From Azospirillaceae bacterium (GTDB taxonomy: Bacteria > Pseudomonadota > Alphaproteobacteria > Azospirillales > Azospirillaceae), in the NCBI GenBank assembly GCA_035645145.1, contig DASQNC010000025.1, positions 186,001 through 250,000 on the forward strand: a stretch of DNA of 64,000 nt, written 5' to 3'. A model generated the notes under the pieces. It had not been told where the DNA came from, made no database searches, and worked only from the letters and a program-made list of their open reading frames with translations. The position numbers and the translations under genes are program-made. The first letter of the stretch is position 1. Every line of letters starts with the position of its first letter. Shown here piece after piece: positions 36,771 through 48,164 of the stretch.

Positions 36771-37580
36771 TCACGTCCCGAGCAGAAGCCCCCGAAGGGC
36801 CGACCAGTGGTCCGGGTTCGGAGCGACCAGAAGACCCTTGTCGTATTCGGTGAGGCTGTACGGTCCGCCGTCGTCGCTGCGGCCCGCGTACCCGCCGGCC
36901 TCGTGCACCATCAGCACCCCCGCGGCGTGGTCCCAGGGCATGGTGCGCTTGTAGAGCGCGAAGTGCGCCTCGCCGGTCAGGATGGCCAAATACTCGTGCG
37001 CGGCACAATACAGCGTCCCGACATCCTCCACCCCGGCCCTGCCCGCCTCGATCCGCGCCCGGACCTCCGGCGTCTGGAACCGGCCGGACGCGAACCCCCG
37101 CATCCCGGACAGACGCTCGGGCGCCCGGGGAAGGCGCAACCGGGCGCCGTTGAGGAAAACGCCTTCGCCCGCCTCGGCTTCGACCAGCCGGTTGCCAAGG
37201 GGGTCGAACAGCCAGCCGGCCAGGGTGCGCGTCCCCTGTGCCAGGGCCAGCAGTGTTCCGAACTGCGGCCGCCCATGGGCGAAGTTGTGCGTGCCATCGA
37301 CCGGATCGATGATCCAAACCGGCGCCCCACCCGCCTCCAGCCGGCGCAGCACACCGGGATCGGCCGCAACACCTTCCTCGCCCACGACGACCGATCCCGG
37401 AAGCAGATCCGGCAGACGGGCGGCCAGCACCCGTTCGGCCGCCTCGTCGGCCACCGTCACCAGATCGCCGGGGCCCTTTTCCTTGATGTCGCCAGCCGCG
37501 AGCGAGCGGAACCGGGGGACGATTTCCGCCTCGGCGACTTCGCGGAGGAGGGACGAGACCGCGGCAATGTCAGGAACCAT
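36771..37580 (-). CDS. Inositol monophosphatase family protein
   Basis: 269 residues from the ATG at 37580 (a TTG two codons earlier is possible). The Mg-dependent phosphatase motifs are intact: VVGEE (metal-binding glutamates), IDPVDGTHNFAHG (D-P-x-D-G-T) and PWDHAAGVLMVHEAGG near the end. The family hydrolyses inositol-1-phosphate, histidinol phosphate or 3'-phosphoadenosine-5'-phosphate; the DGTHNF variant instead of DGTTNF does not settle which. Cytosolic. It is transcribed convergently with the SDR gene and 62 bp downstream of hflX on the same strand. Confidence 0.88.
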   Translation of the reverse strand: MVPDIAAVSSLLREVAEAEIVPRFRSLAAGDIKEKGPGDLVTVADEAAERVLAARLPDLLPGSVVVGEEGVAADPGVLRRLEAGGAPVWIIDPVDGTHNFAHGRPQFGTLLALAQGTRTLAGWLFDPLGNRLVEAEAGEGVFLNGARLRLPRAPERLSGMRGFASGRFQTPEVRARIEAGRAGVEDVGTLYCAAHEYLAILTGEAHFALYKRTMPWDHAAGVLMVHEAGGYAGRSDDGGPYSLTEYDKGLLVAPNPDHWSALRGLLLGT

Positions 37581-37642
37581 ATCCAACCCGTTGACCGATG
37601 CGTGCGAGCAGGGTTTCCACCGGAAGCCGGCGCCGCCCGCCC

Positions 37643-39088
37643 CTATTCCGCAGCCCGGCGGGGCTGGGCGTGCAGGCGGTGGGGCTCGTAGTCGGGGAAT
37701 TGGTGCTCGAACCGCGCCAATTCCTCGGGCTGGATGGAGACGGTCAGGTGCAGGTGCTCGTCCTCGTCCCGCCGGTTCAGCACCTCGGCATTCCGGTGCA
37801 ACCAGGCGAGCGCCGCCCCGTCCCCCGCCCCGATGGTGATATCAACGGCTTCGCGGGTGGAGGTCATGTACCGGTCGAACAGATCGGCCAGGTTTCCGAT
37901 GCCGTCCCCGGTCAGGGCCGAAACCGCGACCACCCGATCCTCCTGCCGGCGCGTCCGGTTCAACACCACCTCGCGCGCGTCCCCGTCCAGAAGGTCGATC
38001 TTGTTCAGCGCCTCGATCACCCGGATATCCTCGGCGGGATCGATGTCCAGGTCGCGCAGAACGGCCTCGACGTCCGCCTTCTGGGCCTCGGTGTCGACAT
38101 GCGAGACGTCCCGCACATGGACGATCAGGTCGGCCGCCTGCACCTCCTCCAGCGTTGCGCGGAAGGCGGCGACCAGGTGCGTCGGCAGGTCGGAGATGAA
38201 GCCCACCGTGTCCGACAGGATCACCTTGCGTCCCGACGGCAGGACGACCGCGCGCATGGTCGGGTCCAGCGTCGCGAACAGCAGATCCTTCGCGAAGACC
38301 TCGGCGCCCGCCAGACGGTTGAACAGCGTCGACTTGCCGGCGTTGGTGTAGCCGACCAGCGCGATGACCGGATAGGGCACCCGCTCCCGCGCGCGACGGT
38401 GCAGCGCGCGGGTCCGGCGCACGTTCTCCAGCTCGGCCTTGATCTTCACGATGCGGTCCAAGATCAGCCGGCGGTCGATTTCGAGCTGGCTTTCACCCGG
38501 ACCGCCCATGAAGCCGAAGCCGCCGCGCTGGCGCTCAAGGTGGGTCCACGACCGGACCAGACGGGAACGCTGGTAGGTCAGGGCCGCCAATTCGACCTGC
38601 AACTGGCCTTCGCGGGTGCGGGCCCGGGCCCCGAAAATCTCGAGGATGATGCCCGTGCGGTCGATGACCTTGGCCTTCCAGGCCTTTTCCAGGTTGCGCT
38701 GCTGTACGGGCGTCAGCGGATGGTCGACGAGGATCACCGGTGGAACCGCGTCTTCCGCACGCGCCTCGTCCACCGGCTCCTCCCCGGAGCCCTGACGGGA
38801 CAGCCGCGCAACGAGGTCGGCCAGCTTTTCGATGGTGCCGCGCCCGAAAAAGGCCGCGGGCGACGGGCGTGGCACGTTCACCAGTTCGGCGTGAACCACG
38901 TCCAGGTCGATGGCGGCTGCCAGGCCGACCGCCTCGTCCAATTGGGCGCTCGGCGTGCGCCCCTCCTCCACCTTGTCCTTTCGGACCGGGTGCAGGACGA
39001 TGGCCCGGCCGATCGGTGCGGCCTTGGCGGCGGAGGCGGCGCGGCCGTTGGGGGCGGCGCCGTCGTGTGTGTTATTCGGCTGTGTCAC
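37643..39088 (-). CDS. hflX: Ribosome-associated GTPase HflX
   Basis: 481 residues. The glycine-rich N-terminal HflX domain ([20 protein letters not shown]) is followed by a coiled linker [20 protein letters not shown]. The G domain has P-loop [14 protein letters not shown], switch [12 protein letters not shown] and NKID. HflX splits stalled 70S ribosomes under stress. The GTG at 39088 overlaps the end of hfq by 17 bp, the classical hfq-hflX arrangement. The first ~30 residues are alanine-rich and less conserved, so the start could be further in. Confidence 0.94.
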   Translation of the reverse strand: MTQPNNTHDGAAPNGRAASAAKAAPIGRAIVLHPVRKDKVEEGRTPSAQLDEAVGLAAAIDLDVVHAELVNVPRPSPAAFFGRGTIEKLADLVARLSRQGSGEEPVDEARAEDAVPPVILVDHPLTPVQQRNLEKAWKAKVIDRTGIILEIFGARARTREGQLQVELAALTYQRSRLVRSWTHLERQRGGFGFMGGPGESQLEIDRRLILDRIVKIKAELENVRRTRALHRRARERVPYPVIALVGYTNAGKSTLFNRLAGAEVFAKDLLFATLDPTMRAVVLPSGRKVILSDTVGFISDLPTHLVAAFRATLEEVQAADLIVHVRDVSHVDTEAQKADVEAVLRDLDIDPAEDIRVIEALNKIDLLDGDAREVVLNRTRRQEDRVVAVSALTGDGIGNLADLFDRYMTSTREAVDITIGAGDGAALAWLHRNAEVLNRRDEDEHLHLTVSIQPEELARFEHQFPDYEPHRLHAQPRRAAE

Positions 39089-39323
39089 TATCCTTGGACT
39101 GCTCGAACAGTTGAATCGGATGTGCGGGCATCACGGTGGAAATCGCGTGCTTGTAAACAAGCTGCGAATGGGCATCGCGCCGCAGAAGCACCGAAAAATT
39201 ATCGAACCAGGTGATGATCCCCTGGAGCTTCACACCGTTAACCAGGAAGATGGTCACCGGGGTCTTGTTCTTGCGAACGTTGTTCAGGAAAACGTCCTGC
39301 ACGTTCTGGCTTTTCTCGGACAT
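39072..39323 (-). CDS. hfq: RNA chaperone Hfq
   Basis: 83 residues, the usual alphaproteobacterial length. Sm1 motif: [19 protein letters not shown] with [19 protein letters not shown]; Sm2 motif: [10 protein letters not shown]. It forms a hexamer pairing small RNAs with mRNAs. It also links to nitrogen control in this lineage (NifA translation in some species). It lies between dat and hflX in the order dat-hfq-hflX. Confidence 0.97.
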   Translation of the reverse strand: MSEKSQNVQDVFLNNVRKNKTPVTIFLVNGVKLQGIITWFDNFSVLLRRDAHSQLVYKHAISTVMPAHPIQLFEQSKDSDTAE

Positions 39324-39482
39324 GGGCTTGGCCTTTGGTTCGATGGCTCTTGGGGTCTTACGGGACCCGGTTCGACGGGATGTGGCGCCGCTGAAAAAGT
39401 TCGGGGCCCCCGGTTTCTTCCGGTGACCAATATGGGGACGACGTAAGCCTCAAACAAAGGGTCGCATCGTCCCCCGACGCGA

Positions 39483-40349
39483 TCATGCGCTCTTTCGCTC
39501 AGCCCGTGCGAAGTCGAGGTAGTCTTCCCGCAGGCGCGCGCACAGGGAACCGGGGCGGCCATTCCCGATGACCCTGCCGTCGATGCGCGTGACCGGTGTC
39601 ACGAAGGTGGTGGCGCTGGTGATGAAGGCCTCGCGGGCGTCCAGGGCCTCGGCCACGGTGAAGGGGCGTTCCTCGAACGGAATGCCCAGGGCCTCGGCGA
39701 TCCGCAGGATGCGCAGCCGCGTGATGCCGTTCAGGATGAGGTTGCTCGCCGGCCGCGTGACGAGCGCACCGTCCCGGGTGACGATCCAGGCGTTGCTGGA
39801 CGTCCCCTCGGTGACGGTGCCGTCCGGGTCGACCTGCCACGCCTCGAACGCGCCGGCCTCGGCCGCGGCCTGCTTGCCCAGGACCTGGGGCAGGAGCGAG
39901 ACCGACTTGATATCCCTGCGCTGCCAACGGATGTCGGGGATGGTGATGACCGGAACCCCCTCCTCCATCAGCGTCGGCGAACCGAACTGGGCCATCTTCC
40001 GCGTGGTCATCACCAGCGTCGGCCGGGGATCCTTCGGGAATTTGAAGTCGCGGGGCGCGACGCCGCGCGTGATCTGGATGTACACGATCCCATTGCGCAC
40101 GCCATTGCGCCGGATCAACTGACGGGTGACCAGCGCCATGGCCCGGCGGCTCATGGGCCAGGGGATACGCAGTTCCTTCAGCGACCGGTCCAGCCGGTCG
40201 ATGTGGGGCTCCTCGTCCACCAGGTTGCCGTCGACGATCGTGACCACCTCGTACACCCCGTCGGCGAACTGGTAGCCTCGGTCCTCCACGTGCACCGCCG
40301 CGTCATTGTGCGGGACATAGCGGCCGTTCACGTAGGCGTAGCGCGCCAT
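39483..40349 (-). CDS. dat: D-amino acid aminotransferase (class IV)
   Basis: 288 residues from the ATG at 40349 with GGGAG upstream. A fold-type IV PLP enzyme: VHVEDRGYQFADGVYEVV is the family N-terminus, the PLP lysine lies in DIKSVSLLPQVLGKQAA, and the phosphate loop in TEGTSSNAWIV plus RLRILRIAEALG. Members with this pattern transfer amino groups from D-amino acids such as D-alanine to 2-oxoglutarate; branched-chain aminotransferases are larger and less alike. Its fixed place between trkA and hfq in this group is well known. Cytosolic. Confidence 0.9.
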   Translation of the reverse strand: MARYAYVNGRYVPHNDAAVHVEDRGYQFADGVYEVVTIVDGNLVDEEPHIDRLDRSLKELRIPWPMSRRAMALVTRQLIRRNGVRNGIVYIQITRGVAPRDFKFPKDPRPTLVMTTRKMAQFGSPTLMEEGVPVITIPDIRWQRRDIKSVSLLPQVLGKQAAAEAGAFEAWQVDPDGTVTEGTSSNAWIVTRDGALVTRPASNLILNGITRLRILRIAEALGIPFEERPFTVAEALDAREAFITSATTFVTPVTRIDGRVIGNGRPGSLCARLREDYLDFARAERKSA

Positions 40350-40386
40350 CAAAAAACTCCCTGGCTTCTGCCGGCTCGTTGGAAAC

Positions 40387-41763
40387 CTAGAAGAATTCCA
40401 GGCGTACCGCGAACATCTTCTCGATCTTCTTCACCTGGGCCGCGGCCGCAAGGGCGATGACGCGGTCGCCGGCGCGGATCACGGTCGAGGGCTTGGGGAT
40501 GATGACATTGTCCCCGCGCACGATCGCTCCGATGATGGCGCCGGATGGCAGGCGGATTTCGCGGAGCGGCGTGTTCACCAGCGGCGACGTCTCCATCGCC
40601 TCGGCCTCGATGATCTCGGCGAAACCCTCGCGCAGGCTGTGCACCGAGCGGATCCGCCCCCGGCGGACATGCTGGAGGATGGTCGAGACCGTGATCGCCT
40701 TGGGGCTGACCACGGCATCGATGCCGAGCGTCGCAACCAGGGGCGAATAGGTCGCCTTGTTGATCAGCGTGATCGCCCGCTGGCAGCCGTGGCGCTTGGC
40801 CAGCAGCGAGGCGAGGATGTTGCCTTCGTCGTCGTTGGAGACGGCGACCACCGTCTCGGCCGCGCGCACGTTGGCCTCTTCCAGGATGTCCGGGTCGAGG
40901 CCGTCGCCGTGCAGGACCACGGTGCGGGACAGGCGCTGGGCCACGTATTGGGCGCGTTTGCGGTCCAGTTCGATGACGCGGGCGCTGACGTGCGGGTGCT
41001 GGGCCTCGATCTCCTGGGCCAGGCAGAAGCCGATGTTCCCGCCGCCGATGATGATGATCCGGCGCGCCTCCGGCTCCTCGTGGCCGAAGGCCGCCATCGA
41101 CCGCGCGACGTGGCGGCCGTCGCAGACGAAGTAGACCTCGTCCCCGGCCAGCATCTGGTCGTCGCCCGACGGGACGATGGGCTTGTCGTTGCGCACGATG
41201 GCCACGACCTCGATGTTCAGGTCGGGGAAAAGCGAGGTGAGCTGGCGCAGCGGGGTGTTGATGATCGGGGTGTTTTCGCCGCACAGCACGCCGATCACGC
41301 GCACCCGCCCCCCGGCCAGCGGGATCATGTCGAACGCGCCCGGCACCTGGAGCCGCCGCCCGATCGCCCGGGCCACCTCGATCTCGGGCGAGATGATCAC
41401 GTCGATGGGCATGTGCTCGTGCGAGAACAGGTTCGCCCACACCGGATCCAGATAGGACTGGGCGCGCACACGGGCGATCTTGGTCGGCACGTTGAACAGC
41501 GAGTGCGCGACCTGGCAGGCGACCATGTTGACCTCGTCCCCCTGGGTGACGGCGATCAGCATGTCCGCATCCGAAGCACCGGCCTGCTCCAGCACGTTCG
41601 GATGCGACGCGTGGCCCACCATGGCCTGGACGTCCAGCGTATCCCCGATCCGCTGGACGAGTTCCGGCGACTGGTCGACCACCGTGACGTCGTTGTCCTC
41701 GGCCGCCAGATAACGCGCGATGTTGGAGCCGACCTGGCCGGCGCCGCAGACGATGACCTTCAT
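40387..41763 (-). CDS. trkA: Trk potassium uptake regulator TrkA
   Basis: 458 residues with two RCK/KTN modules: the first opens MKVIVCGAGQVGSNIARYL with NAD-binding Asp in VVDQSPE, the second RRIIIIGGGNIGFCLAQEIE. Each is followed by a RCK-C domain, for example TPLREIRLPSGAIIGAIVRG. It is the cytosolic NAD-binding subunit that gates TrkH/TrkG. It lies 31 bp after ntrX, a conserved synteny in Rhodospirillales. Confidence 0.95.
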   Translation of the reverse strand: MKVIVCGAGQVGSNIARYLAAEDNDVTVVDQSPELVQRIGDTLDVQAMVGHASHPNVLEQAGASDADMLIAVTQGDEVNMVACQVAHSLFNVPTKIARVRAQSYLDPVWANLFSHEHMPIDVIISPEIEVARAIGRRLQVPGAFDMIPLAGGRVRVIGVLCGENTPIINTPLRQLTSLFPDLNIEVVAIVRNDKPIVPSGDDQMLAGDEVYFVCDGRHVARSMAAFGHEEPEARRIIIIGGGNIGFCLAQEIEAQHPHVSARVIELDRKRAQYVAQRLSRTVVLHGDGLDPDILEEANVRAAETVVAVSNDDEGNILASLLAKRHGCQRAITLINKATYSPLVATLGIDAVVSPKAITVSTILQHVRRGRIRSVHSLREGFAEIIEAEAMETSPLVNTPLREIRLPSGAIIGAIVRGDNVIIPKPSTVIRAGDRVIALAAAAQVKKIEKMFAVRLEFF

Positions 41764-41794
41764 TCCGTGCCTCCGGGGTCGGTCGTACCCGCCC

Positions 41795-43198
41795 CTACTC
41801 CACCGCCTCGCGGATCGGCTTGTCGGTTCCGTGGACGCCCAGCATCTTCAGCTTGCGGTGCAGCGCCGACCGCTCCATGCCGATGAAGGCCGCCGTGCGC
41901 GAGATGTTGCCACCGAACCGGGTGACCTGGGCCAGGAGGTATTCGCGCTCGAACACCTCGCGTGCGTCGCGGAGCGGCAGGCCCATGATTTCCCCGCCCT
42001 TCTCCCATTTCAGCACCGCCGGCGTGATGGCGCCGATTTCGGGCGGCAGCATGTCCGCCCGGATCGGCTCGCGCGGGGAGCCCGCGGCCATGATCAGCAA
42101 CTGTTCCACCACGTTGCGCAGGTGGCGGACGTTTCCGGGCCAATCGTAAGACTGTAGCGCCGTCATCGCGTCGTCGCCGATTTCCCGGGGCGGCAGCCCG
42201 CCCTGGGTGGCGAACGCCTGCATGAAATGGTGCGCGAGCTGCGGGATGTCCTCGCGCCGCTCGGCAAGCGACGGGACGCGCAGCGGCACCACCGCCAAGC
42301 GGTAGTAGAGGTCCTGGCGGAACCGTCCGGCGTCGATCTCGGCCATCAGGTCCCGGCTGGTCGAAGCCATGACCCGGACGTCGACCTCGACCCTGGTGGA
42401 GCCGCCCACGCGCTCGAACGTCTGCTCCTGCAGCACGCGCACGATCTTGCCCTGGGTTTCGAGCGGCATGTCCGCCACCTCGTCCAGCAGCAGCGTGCCG
42501 CCGTGGGCCTGCTCGAAATGGCCGATCTTGCGGGGCTGGCCGCCCTCGCCATGCTCGGTGCCGAACAGCTCCACCTCGAAGCGGTCGGGGCGCAGCACGG
42601 CGCAGTTCAAGACGACGAAGGGCCCGTCGGCACGGCGCGAATTCTTGTGGATCATGCGCGCCGCCACTTCCTTGCCGGACCCCGGCGGGCCCGAGATCAG
42701 CACGCGGCTGTTGGTGGGGGCGACCTTCTCGACCTGGCCGCGCAACTGGTTCATGGCGGTCGAGCGGCCGACCATCTCGGGATCGCCGCCGGCGCGCAGG
42801 CGCAGTTCCCGGTTCTCCCGGCGCAGGCGCGCCGCCTCCATCGCCCGTTCGACGATGACGATCAGGCGATCGGCCTTGAAGGGTTTTTCGATGAAGTCGT
42901 AGGCGCCCATCTTGATGGCCGCCACCGCGGTCTCGATGTTCCCGTGCCCGCTGATCATCACGACCGGCAGGCCCGGGTGCTCGCGCACCAGCTCCTGCAG
43001 GATCTGCAGCCCGTCGAGCCGGCTGCCCTGGAGCCAGATGTCCAGGATGACCATGGTGGGCAGGCGCTGGGCGACCGCGGCGAGCGCCTGGTCGGCATCG
43101 GCCGCCTGGCGGGTCTGGTACCCTTCGTCACCGAGGATGCCCGAAATGAGCATCCGGATGTCGGCCTCGTCATCGACGATGAGGATGTCATGCGCCAT
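41795..43198 (-). CDS. ntrX: NtrC-type response regulator NtrX
   Basis: 467 residues from the ATG at 43198. The receiver has acidic pocket DDE, phospho-acceptor Asp53 in [10 protein letters not shown] and Lys in [11 protein letters not shown]. The AAA+ domain has Walker [14 protein letters not shown] and Walker [12 protein letters not shown]. The sigma-54 contact loop GAFTGA is absent; the place reads [14 protein letters not shown], as in most NtrX proteins, so it probably does not activate sigma-54 promoters in the ordinary way. A Fis-type HTH ends the protein ([20 protein letters not shown]). It overlaps ntrY by 11 bp and is phosphorylated by NtrY; it governs nitrate, redox and envelope genes. 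Confidence 0.95.
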   Translation of the reverse strand: MAHDILIVDDEADIRMLISGILGDEGYQTRQAADADQALAAVAQRLPTMVILDIWLQGSRLDGLQILQELVREHPGLPVVMISGHGNIETAVAAIKMGAYDFIEKPFKADRLIVIVERAMEAARLRRENRELRLRAGGDPEMVGRSTAMNQLRGQVEKVAPTNSRVLISGPPGSGKEVAARMIHKNSRRADGPFVVLNCAVLRPDRFEVELFGTEHGEGGQPRKIGHFEQAHGGTLLLDEVADMPLETQGKIVRVLQEQTFERVGGSTRVEVDVRVMASTSRDLMAEIDAGRFRQDLYYRLAVVPLRVPSLAERREDIPQLAHHFMQAFATQGGLPPREIGDDAMTALQSYDWPGNVRHLRNVVEQLLIMAAGSPREPIRADMLPPEIGAITPAVLKWEKGGEIMGLPLRDAREVFEREYLLAQVTRFGGNISRTAAFIGMERSALHRKLKMLGVHGTDKPIREAVE

Positions 43199-45515
43199 GG
43201 CTGACCTGCTGCTGCACGGCGGGCTCGGCCGCCGATACCTGGATGTTCCGCGGGATGATGAGGCTGACCAGGGCACCGCCGCCCTCGCGGTCGGCGAGGC
43301 GGAGGTCGCCGCCATGGTCCTCCATGATCTTCTTCACGATCGCAAGGCCAAGGCCCGTCCCCTTGGCGCGCGTGGTGACATAGGGTTCCGTCAGCCGGTC
43401 GCGGTCCTCCACGGGCAGCCCCTTGCCGTTGTCGGCGACGGTGATGGCCGCGGCGTCCGGCCCGAAGTCCAGGGACACGTCGATCCGGCCCGGCGGAAGG
43501 TCGGTTCCGGTGCGGCCCTCGATGGCCTCGGCGGCGTTCTTCAGGAGGTTCGTCAACGCCTGCATCAACTGCCGCCCGTCGCAGACGACGGGAATCGGCT
43601 CGTCGGGCAGGGTCTTGGAAATCGTGATCCCCGGGTGGGCGTTCGCCTGCAGGAAGATCGCCTGACGCACGATGTCGCCCAGGTTCTGCGGCTTCATGGT
43701 GGGGTTCGGCATGCGGGCGAAGGCCGAAAACTCGTCCACCATGCGGCCGATGTCGTCCACCTGCCGGATGATCGTGTCGGTGCAGGTCTGGAACGTCTCG
43801 GGGTCGTTGCTGATCTGCTTCAGGTACTTCCGCTTCAGCCGCTCGGCGGAGAGCTGGATGGGGGTCAGCGGATTCTTGATCTCGTGGGCGATGCGGCGCG
43901 CCACATCCGCCCATGCCGCCTTGCGCTGGGCCGACAGCAGTTCCGAGACGTCGTCGAAGGTCACCACATAGCCGCGGATGTCGCCGCCGACGACCTCGGC
44001 CGCGATCCGCACCAGCAGGGTCTTCGGTGTCTCGCCGGGGTGGCGGAGCTGGACCTGCGTTTCGGCCAGACGGCCGGGACGCCGCCGGGCCGCCTGCAGG
44101 GGCTCCTCCATGGCGGGCGCCACGTCGGTCAGGAATTGCCCGACGAGCACGGACGGGTCCTCCACCCCCAGGAGATCGGCCGCCGACTTGTTGGGAAGAT
44201 TGATGCGCCCGTCCTGGTCCAGGCCGAGCACGCCGGCGGACACGCCGGACAACACCGCCTCGGTGAACCGGCGGCGGAGATCGAGCTGGCGGTTGGCCTC
44301 CATCAGGTCCGCCCGCTGCTCCTCCAACTGGTCGGTCATCCGGTTGAAGGCGCGGCTCAGGGTTCCGATTTCGTCGGCCGGGGTGTTCTCGTTCACGCGG
44401 GCGCTCAGGTCGCCGGCACGCACGCGCTCGGCCGCCCCGATCAGGTGGCTGATGGGAGTGACGATCTGGTTGGCGATGATCAGGCCCACCCAAACCGACG
44501 CCAGCAGCAGCAGCAGCGAGACCCCGATGAAGATCGCCGTGAACGTGACCTGCACGTTCGACCGGATGGCGTTCAATTCCTCGTACTGCTGCGCCGCCCC
44601 CTGGACCCGCTCCATGTGGGCCAGCACCCGCGGCTCGACCAGACGCCCCACGAACAGGAAGGTGTCCACGTAGCGGTCGAGCCGGATCAGCGCCCGCACG
44701 CGGTCATCGGACTCGTTGGTCATGATGACCACCTCGCCCGTGCGGGCGCGGACCAGGGCGTCGTCCGGCACGGGGTCGAAGTCCAGCAGGAAGGTCAGGC
44801 CGGCGCGCGCCAGGATGCGTTCGGTCCCGTCGAACACCACGGCTTCGGTCAGGCCGCGAACGGCCGCCTGGGTCATGACCACTTCGCGCAGCAGTCCCGG
44901 CTCGGCGATCAATCGCGGCGCGGCGCGGTTCAGGTCGTTGGCCATGGCCAGCACGTCGGCCCGGATCGTCTGCTGGTGCTCGTGCAGGTAGGCCTGCGCC
45001 ACCGCCAGCGACTCGGTGATGGCTGTCCGCACCCGGTCGCTGAACCAGGATTGCAGGCCGACGTAGATGAACACGCCCGAGAAGACGGCGACCATGATGG
45101 TCGGGACGACCGCCAGGAGGCTGAACAGCGCCACCAGCCGCACATGCAGCCGCGACCCGGCCAGCCCGCGCCGCCGCTCAATCCAAAGGGACACGATCCG
45201 CCGGGCGACGAACGCGCCCAGCAGAAGGACCAACGCCAGATCCAGCGTCAGCAGGAGCGTCAGGGTGTCCGGGTCGTTGCCGAACGGCGGCAGCTCCGAC
45301 AGCGCGCGATAGGTCGCCACCCCCGCACCGAGGGCGCACACCGTGAGCAGCAGGGCCAGCTTGTTGCCGAGCCTGGCCCGCACCGCCCATCGCATGAAAT
45401 GCCGCCACATGCCGATGGGCTGTTCCGCGGTCTGGGTTGTCATGGGTCGGGCGCGCGGCCCCTTCGGGAAACTGGAATGGCGACAGTACCCATGTCCGTG
45501 GGCCTGACGGTTCAT
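43188..45515 (-). CDS. ntrY: Sensor histidine kinase NtrY
   Basis: 775 residues. Membrane segments near the N-terminus ([33 protein letters not shown], then [19 protein letters not shown]) surround a periplasmic region, ending in a further segment before HAMP ([20 protein letters not shown]). A PAS domain and the DHp box [17 protein letters not shown] (phospho-His) follow, then the ATPase motifs [10 protein letters not shown] and [15 protein letters not shown]. The ATG at 45515 overlaps the ntrC stop in ATGA, so it is preferred; an alternative ATG at 45443 would remove 24 residues. It senses nitrogen or redox state and signals to NtrX. Confidence 0.94.
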   Translation of the reverse strand: MNRQAHGHGYCRHSSFPKGPRARPMTTQTAEQPIGMWRHFMRWAVRARLGNKLALLLTVCALGAGVATYRALSELPPFGNDPDTLTLLLTLDLALVLLLGAFVARRIVSLWIERRRGLAGSRLHVRLVALFSLLAVVPTIMVAVFSGVFIYVGLQSWFSDRVRTAITESLAVAQAYLHEHQQTIRADVLAMANDLNRAAPRLIAEPGLLREVVMTQAAVRGLTEAVVFDGTERILARAGLTFLLDFDPVPDDALVRARTGEVVIMTNESDDRVRALIRLDRYVDTFLFVGRLVEPRVLAHMERVQGAAQQYEELNAIRSNVQVTFTAIFIGVSLLLLLASVWVGLIIANQIVTPISHLIGAAERVRAGDLSARVNENTPADEIGTLSRAFNRMTDQLEEQRADLMEANRQLDLRRRFTEAVLSGVSAGVLGLDQDGRINLPNKSAADLLGVEDPSVLVGQFLTDVAPAMEEPLQAARRRPGRLAETQVQLRHPGETPKTLLVRIAAEVVGGDIRGYVVTFDDVSELLSAQRKAAWADVARRIAHEIKNPLTPIQLSAERLKRKYLKQISNDPETFQTCTDTIIRQVDDIGRMVDEFSAFARMPNPTMKPQNLGDIVRQAIFLQANAHPGITISKTLPDEPIPVVCDGRQLMQALTNLLKNAAEAIEGRTGTDLPPGRIDVSLDFGPDAAAITVADNGKGLPVEDRDRLTEPYVTTRAKGTGLGLAIVKKIMEDHGGDLRLADREGGGALVSLIIPRNIQVSAAEPAVQQQVSHGA

Positions 45516-47002
45516 TTTAGACCGCGCATCACCTGGATATCCAGTTCGCGGATCTTCTTACGCAGGGTATTCCGGTTGAGGCCCAATAGTTGCGCCGCCT
45601 TGATCTGGTTGCCACGGGTGGCCGTCAGCGACAGCGTGATCAGCGGCCGCTCCACCTCCCGCAGGATCAGGTCGTAGATTCCGGCCGCCGGCATTCCGTC
45701 CTTGTGGGCGGCGAAATAGTCCCGCAGGTGCCGCTCGACGGCCTGACTCAGGTTCTCGCCCTGGGGCGCCCCCTCCGGGACGGCAGGGACCGTCGCAGGC
45801 GAAGGACCGGAGGGCAACGGCAGTGCCGGCGGCGGTTCGACGTCCGCCAGTTCCGCCTCGATCACGTCCACGCCGACCACCTCCTCGGTGTACAGGGCCG
45901 CAAGACGCCGGGCCAGGTTCTCCAATTCCCGGACGTTGCCGGGCCAGCGGTGGCGCATCAGCCGGTCCATGGCCGGCTGGTCCACCGCCTTGACCGGCAA
46001 TCCCTGCTGCACCGCCTGGGCAAGGAAGTGGCGGACGAGCAGGGGCACGTCCTCGATCCGCTCGCGCAGCGACGGCAGCCGGATCGGAACCACGTTCAGC
46101 CGGTAGAACAGGTCCTCCCGGAACTGGCCCTGACGGATGAGGGTGCGGAGGTCGCGGTGGGTCGCCGCCACGATCCGCACGTCGGCCTTGATCGGGGTGC
46201 GGCCGCCGACGGTCGTGTATTCCCCTTCCTGCAGGACCCGCAGCAGGCGCGTCTGGGCCTCCAGCGGCATGTCCCCGATCTCGTCCAGGAACAGGGTGCC
46301 GCCCTGGGCCTGCTCGAACCGGCCGGACGCACGCTGGAGCGCTCCGGTGAAGGCCCCCTTCTCGTGGCCGAACAGCTCGCTTTCGATCAGCTCGCGCGGG
46401 ATCGCGGCCATGTTGATGGCCACGAACGGGCCGTTCCGCCGTTTGCCGTAGTCGTGCAGCGCGCGGGCCACCAGCTCCTTGCCGGTCCCGGATTCGCCGG
46501 TGATCATCACCGTCAGGTCCGTCCCCATGAGCCGCGCCAGGATGCGGTAGATGTCCTGCATGGCCGGGGACCGGCCGATCAGGGGAAGCGCCTCCTCCCC
46601 GTCGCCGTCCTGCTCCGGCGTTCCGGCCGCCTTCGCCGGATGGGTCAGGGCACGCTGGACGGCGTTCACCAACTCCTTCAGGTCGAAGGGCTTGGGCAGG
46701 TACTCGAAGGCTCCCCGCTCCGTCGCCTTCACCGCGGTCATGAGCGTGTTCTGCGCGCTCATGACGATGACGCGGAGGTCCGGCCGGAGCTTGCGTATCC
46801 GTGGGATCAGGTCGAGGCCGCTTTCGTCCGGCATCACGACGTCGGTGATGACGAGGTCGCCCTCCCCGTCCTGGACCCAGCGCCACAGGGTTGCGGCGTT
46901 GCCCGTCGTCCGCACGTCGTAGCCGAGGCGGGCCAGCGCCTGGTTCAGGACGGTGCGGATCCCACGGTCGTCGTCGGCGACCAGGATCGTGGGCGATGGC
47001 AT
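45512..47002 (-). CDS. ntrC: Nitrogen regulator NtrC (sigma-54 activator)
   Basis: 496 residues. Receiver: acidic ADDD, phospho-acceptor Asp54 in [11 protein letters not shown], lysine in [14 protein letters not shown]+: Walker [14 protein letters not shown], the intact GAFTGA loop in [13 protein letters not shown], Walker [12 protein letters not shown] and the arginine-finger region [12 protein letters not shown]-terminal Fis-like [23 protein letters not shown]. It activates nitrogen-limitation genes with sigma-54 when phosphorylated by NtrB. Its ATG shares one base with the ntrB stop (TGATG), so they are coupled. Length is normal for the family (about 480). Confidence 0.97.
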   Translation of the reverse strand: MPSPTILVADDDRGIRTVLNQALARLGYDVRTTGNAATLWRWVQDGEGDLVITDVVMPDESGLDLIPRIRKLRPDLRVIVMSAQNTLMTAVKATERGAFEYLPKPFDLKELVNAVQRALTHPAKAAGTPEQDGDGEEALPLIGRSPAMQDIYRILARLMGTDLTVMITGESGTGKELVARALHDYGKRRNGPFVAINMAAIPRELIESELFGHEKGAFTGALQRASGRFEQAQGGTLFLDEIGDMPLEAQTRLLRVLQEGEYTTVGGRTPIKADVRIVAATHRDLRTLIRQGQFREDLFYRLNVVPIRLPSLRERIEDVPLLVRHFLAQAVQQGLPVKAVDQPAMDRLMRHRWPGNVRELENLARRLAALYTEEVVGVDVIEAELADVEPPPALPLPSGPSPATVPAVPEGAPQGENLSQAVERHLRDYFAAHKDGMPAAGIYDLILREVERPLITLSLTATRGNQIKAAQLLGLNRNTLRKKIRELDIQVMRGLK

Positions 47003-48159
47003 CAGCGTTCCCCCGAACCGTCGGACCCGCCCGGCGCCATGGCCAGCGAAACCTTGAAGACCGTTCGCCGCGCCTGGGTTTCGAACCCGATCACGCCGCC
47101 GTGGTCGCCGACGATCTTGGCCACCAGGGCCAGACCCAGGCCGCTTCCGTTGCGCTTGGTCGTGACGAACGGATCGAACAGATGGGGCTGGAGATCCTCG
47201 GGAATGCCGGGACCGTTGTCCTGCACGCAGATCTGGATCGGCAGGTGCATCCGCGACGTGCTGCCCGGCACCGCCAGCCGCACGCCCTGCTGGTAGGCCG
47301 TCGACAGCACGATCTCGCCCCCCTGCTCGGGCACCGCCTCGGCGGCGTTCTTCACCAGGTTCAAAAAGACCTGGATGAGCTGGTCGTGGTTGCCGAGGAC
47401 CGGCGGCAACGACGGATCGTAGCGCTCGACGATGCGGACATGCCGCGCGAAACCCGACAAGGCCAGACGGCGGACATGCTCCAGCACCGTGTGGATGTTC
47501 ACCGGCACCCGGCGCAGCGGCCGGTTGTCCGAGAACACCTCCATCCGGTCCACCAGGGCGACGATCCGGTCCGCCTCCTCGCAGATCAGGCGGGTCAGCA
47601 CCTGATCCTCGGGGCTGGCCGCCTGCTCCAGCAACTGTGCCGCACCGCGGATGCCCGACAGGGGGTTCTTGACCTCGTGCGCCAGCATCATCGCCATGGC
47701 GGTGACCGACCGTGCGGCCCCCCGGTGCGTCAACTGGTTGTCGAGCCGCCGGGCGATCGACCGCTCGTGGAAGGAGACGACCACCGCGTCCGCCGGTTCG
47801 CCCAGGGGGGCCACCTGGACCGTGACGAAGTGCGACCCGATGCGCGGGGTCTCCAGCGTGACGCCGTATTCCGACACGCGGGCGCCCTTGGCACGCACTT
47901 GGCGGATCAGGCCGAAGACAGGGGAATCGTGCGGCAGGATCTCCTGCAGCGGCACCCCGGCCAGCCGTGCGGCGCTGGCATCGAGGAACTCCTGCGCCTC
48001 CAGGTTCACATAACGGATGCGGTCGTCGCCATCGACCACCAGCACCGGGTCCGGCAACGCACCGAGGATGCTTTCCGCCTCGACGGAGGGCGCGGCGGGC
48101 GACGAGGCGTCCGTCCTGCCCATTATCCTCACATTGTTGGACGGGTTGAGATTGGCCAT
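47002..48159 (-). CDS. ntrB: Nitrogen sensor kinase/phosphatase NtrB
   Basis: 385 residues from the ATG at 48159; the open frame further upstream runs through dusB and is not used. A PAS domain ([18 protein letters not shown]) precedes the DHp helix with phospho-His161 in [20 protein letters not shown], then ATPase motifs [14 protein letters not shown] and [20 protein letters not shown]. There are no membrane segments, so it is cytosolic; PII protein is its usual regulator. Only 5 bp separates it from dusB, the nifR3-ntrBC operon of this lineage. Confidence 0.95.
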   Translation of the reverse strand: MANLNPSNNVRIMGRTDASSPAAPSVEAESILGALPDPVLVVDGDDRIRYVNLEAQEFLDASAARLAGVPLQEILPHDSPVFGLIRQVRAKGARVSEYGVTLETPRIGSHFVTVQVAPLGEPADAVVVSFHERSIARRLDNQLTHRGAARSVTAMAMMLAHEVKNPLSGIRGAAQLLEQAASPEDQVLTRLICEEADRIVALVDRMEVFSDNRPLRRVPVNIHTVLEHVRRLALSGFARHVRIVERYDPSLPPVLGNHDQLIQVFLNLVKNAAEAVPEQGGEIVLSTAYQQGVRLAVPGSTSRMHLPIQICVQDNGPGIPEDLQPHLFDPFVTTKRNGSGLGLALVAKIVGDHGGVIGFETQARRTVFKVSLAMAPGGSDGSGER

Positions 48160-48164
48160 GGAGA

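Noticed and set aside
42912-47296. Long + strand frames opposite ntrY and ntrC
   Set aside because: They mirror GC-rich codons of the kinase and regulator genes; no recognisable motif or ribosome site.
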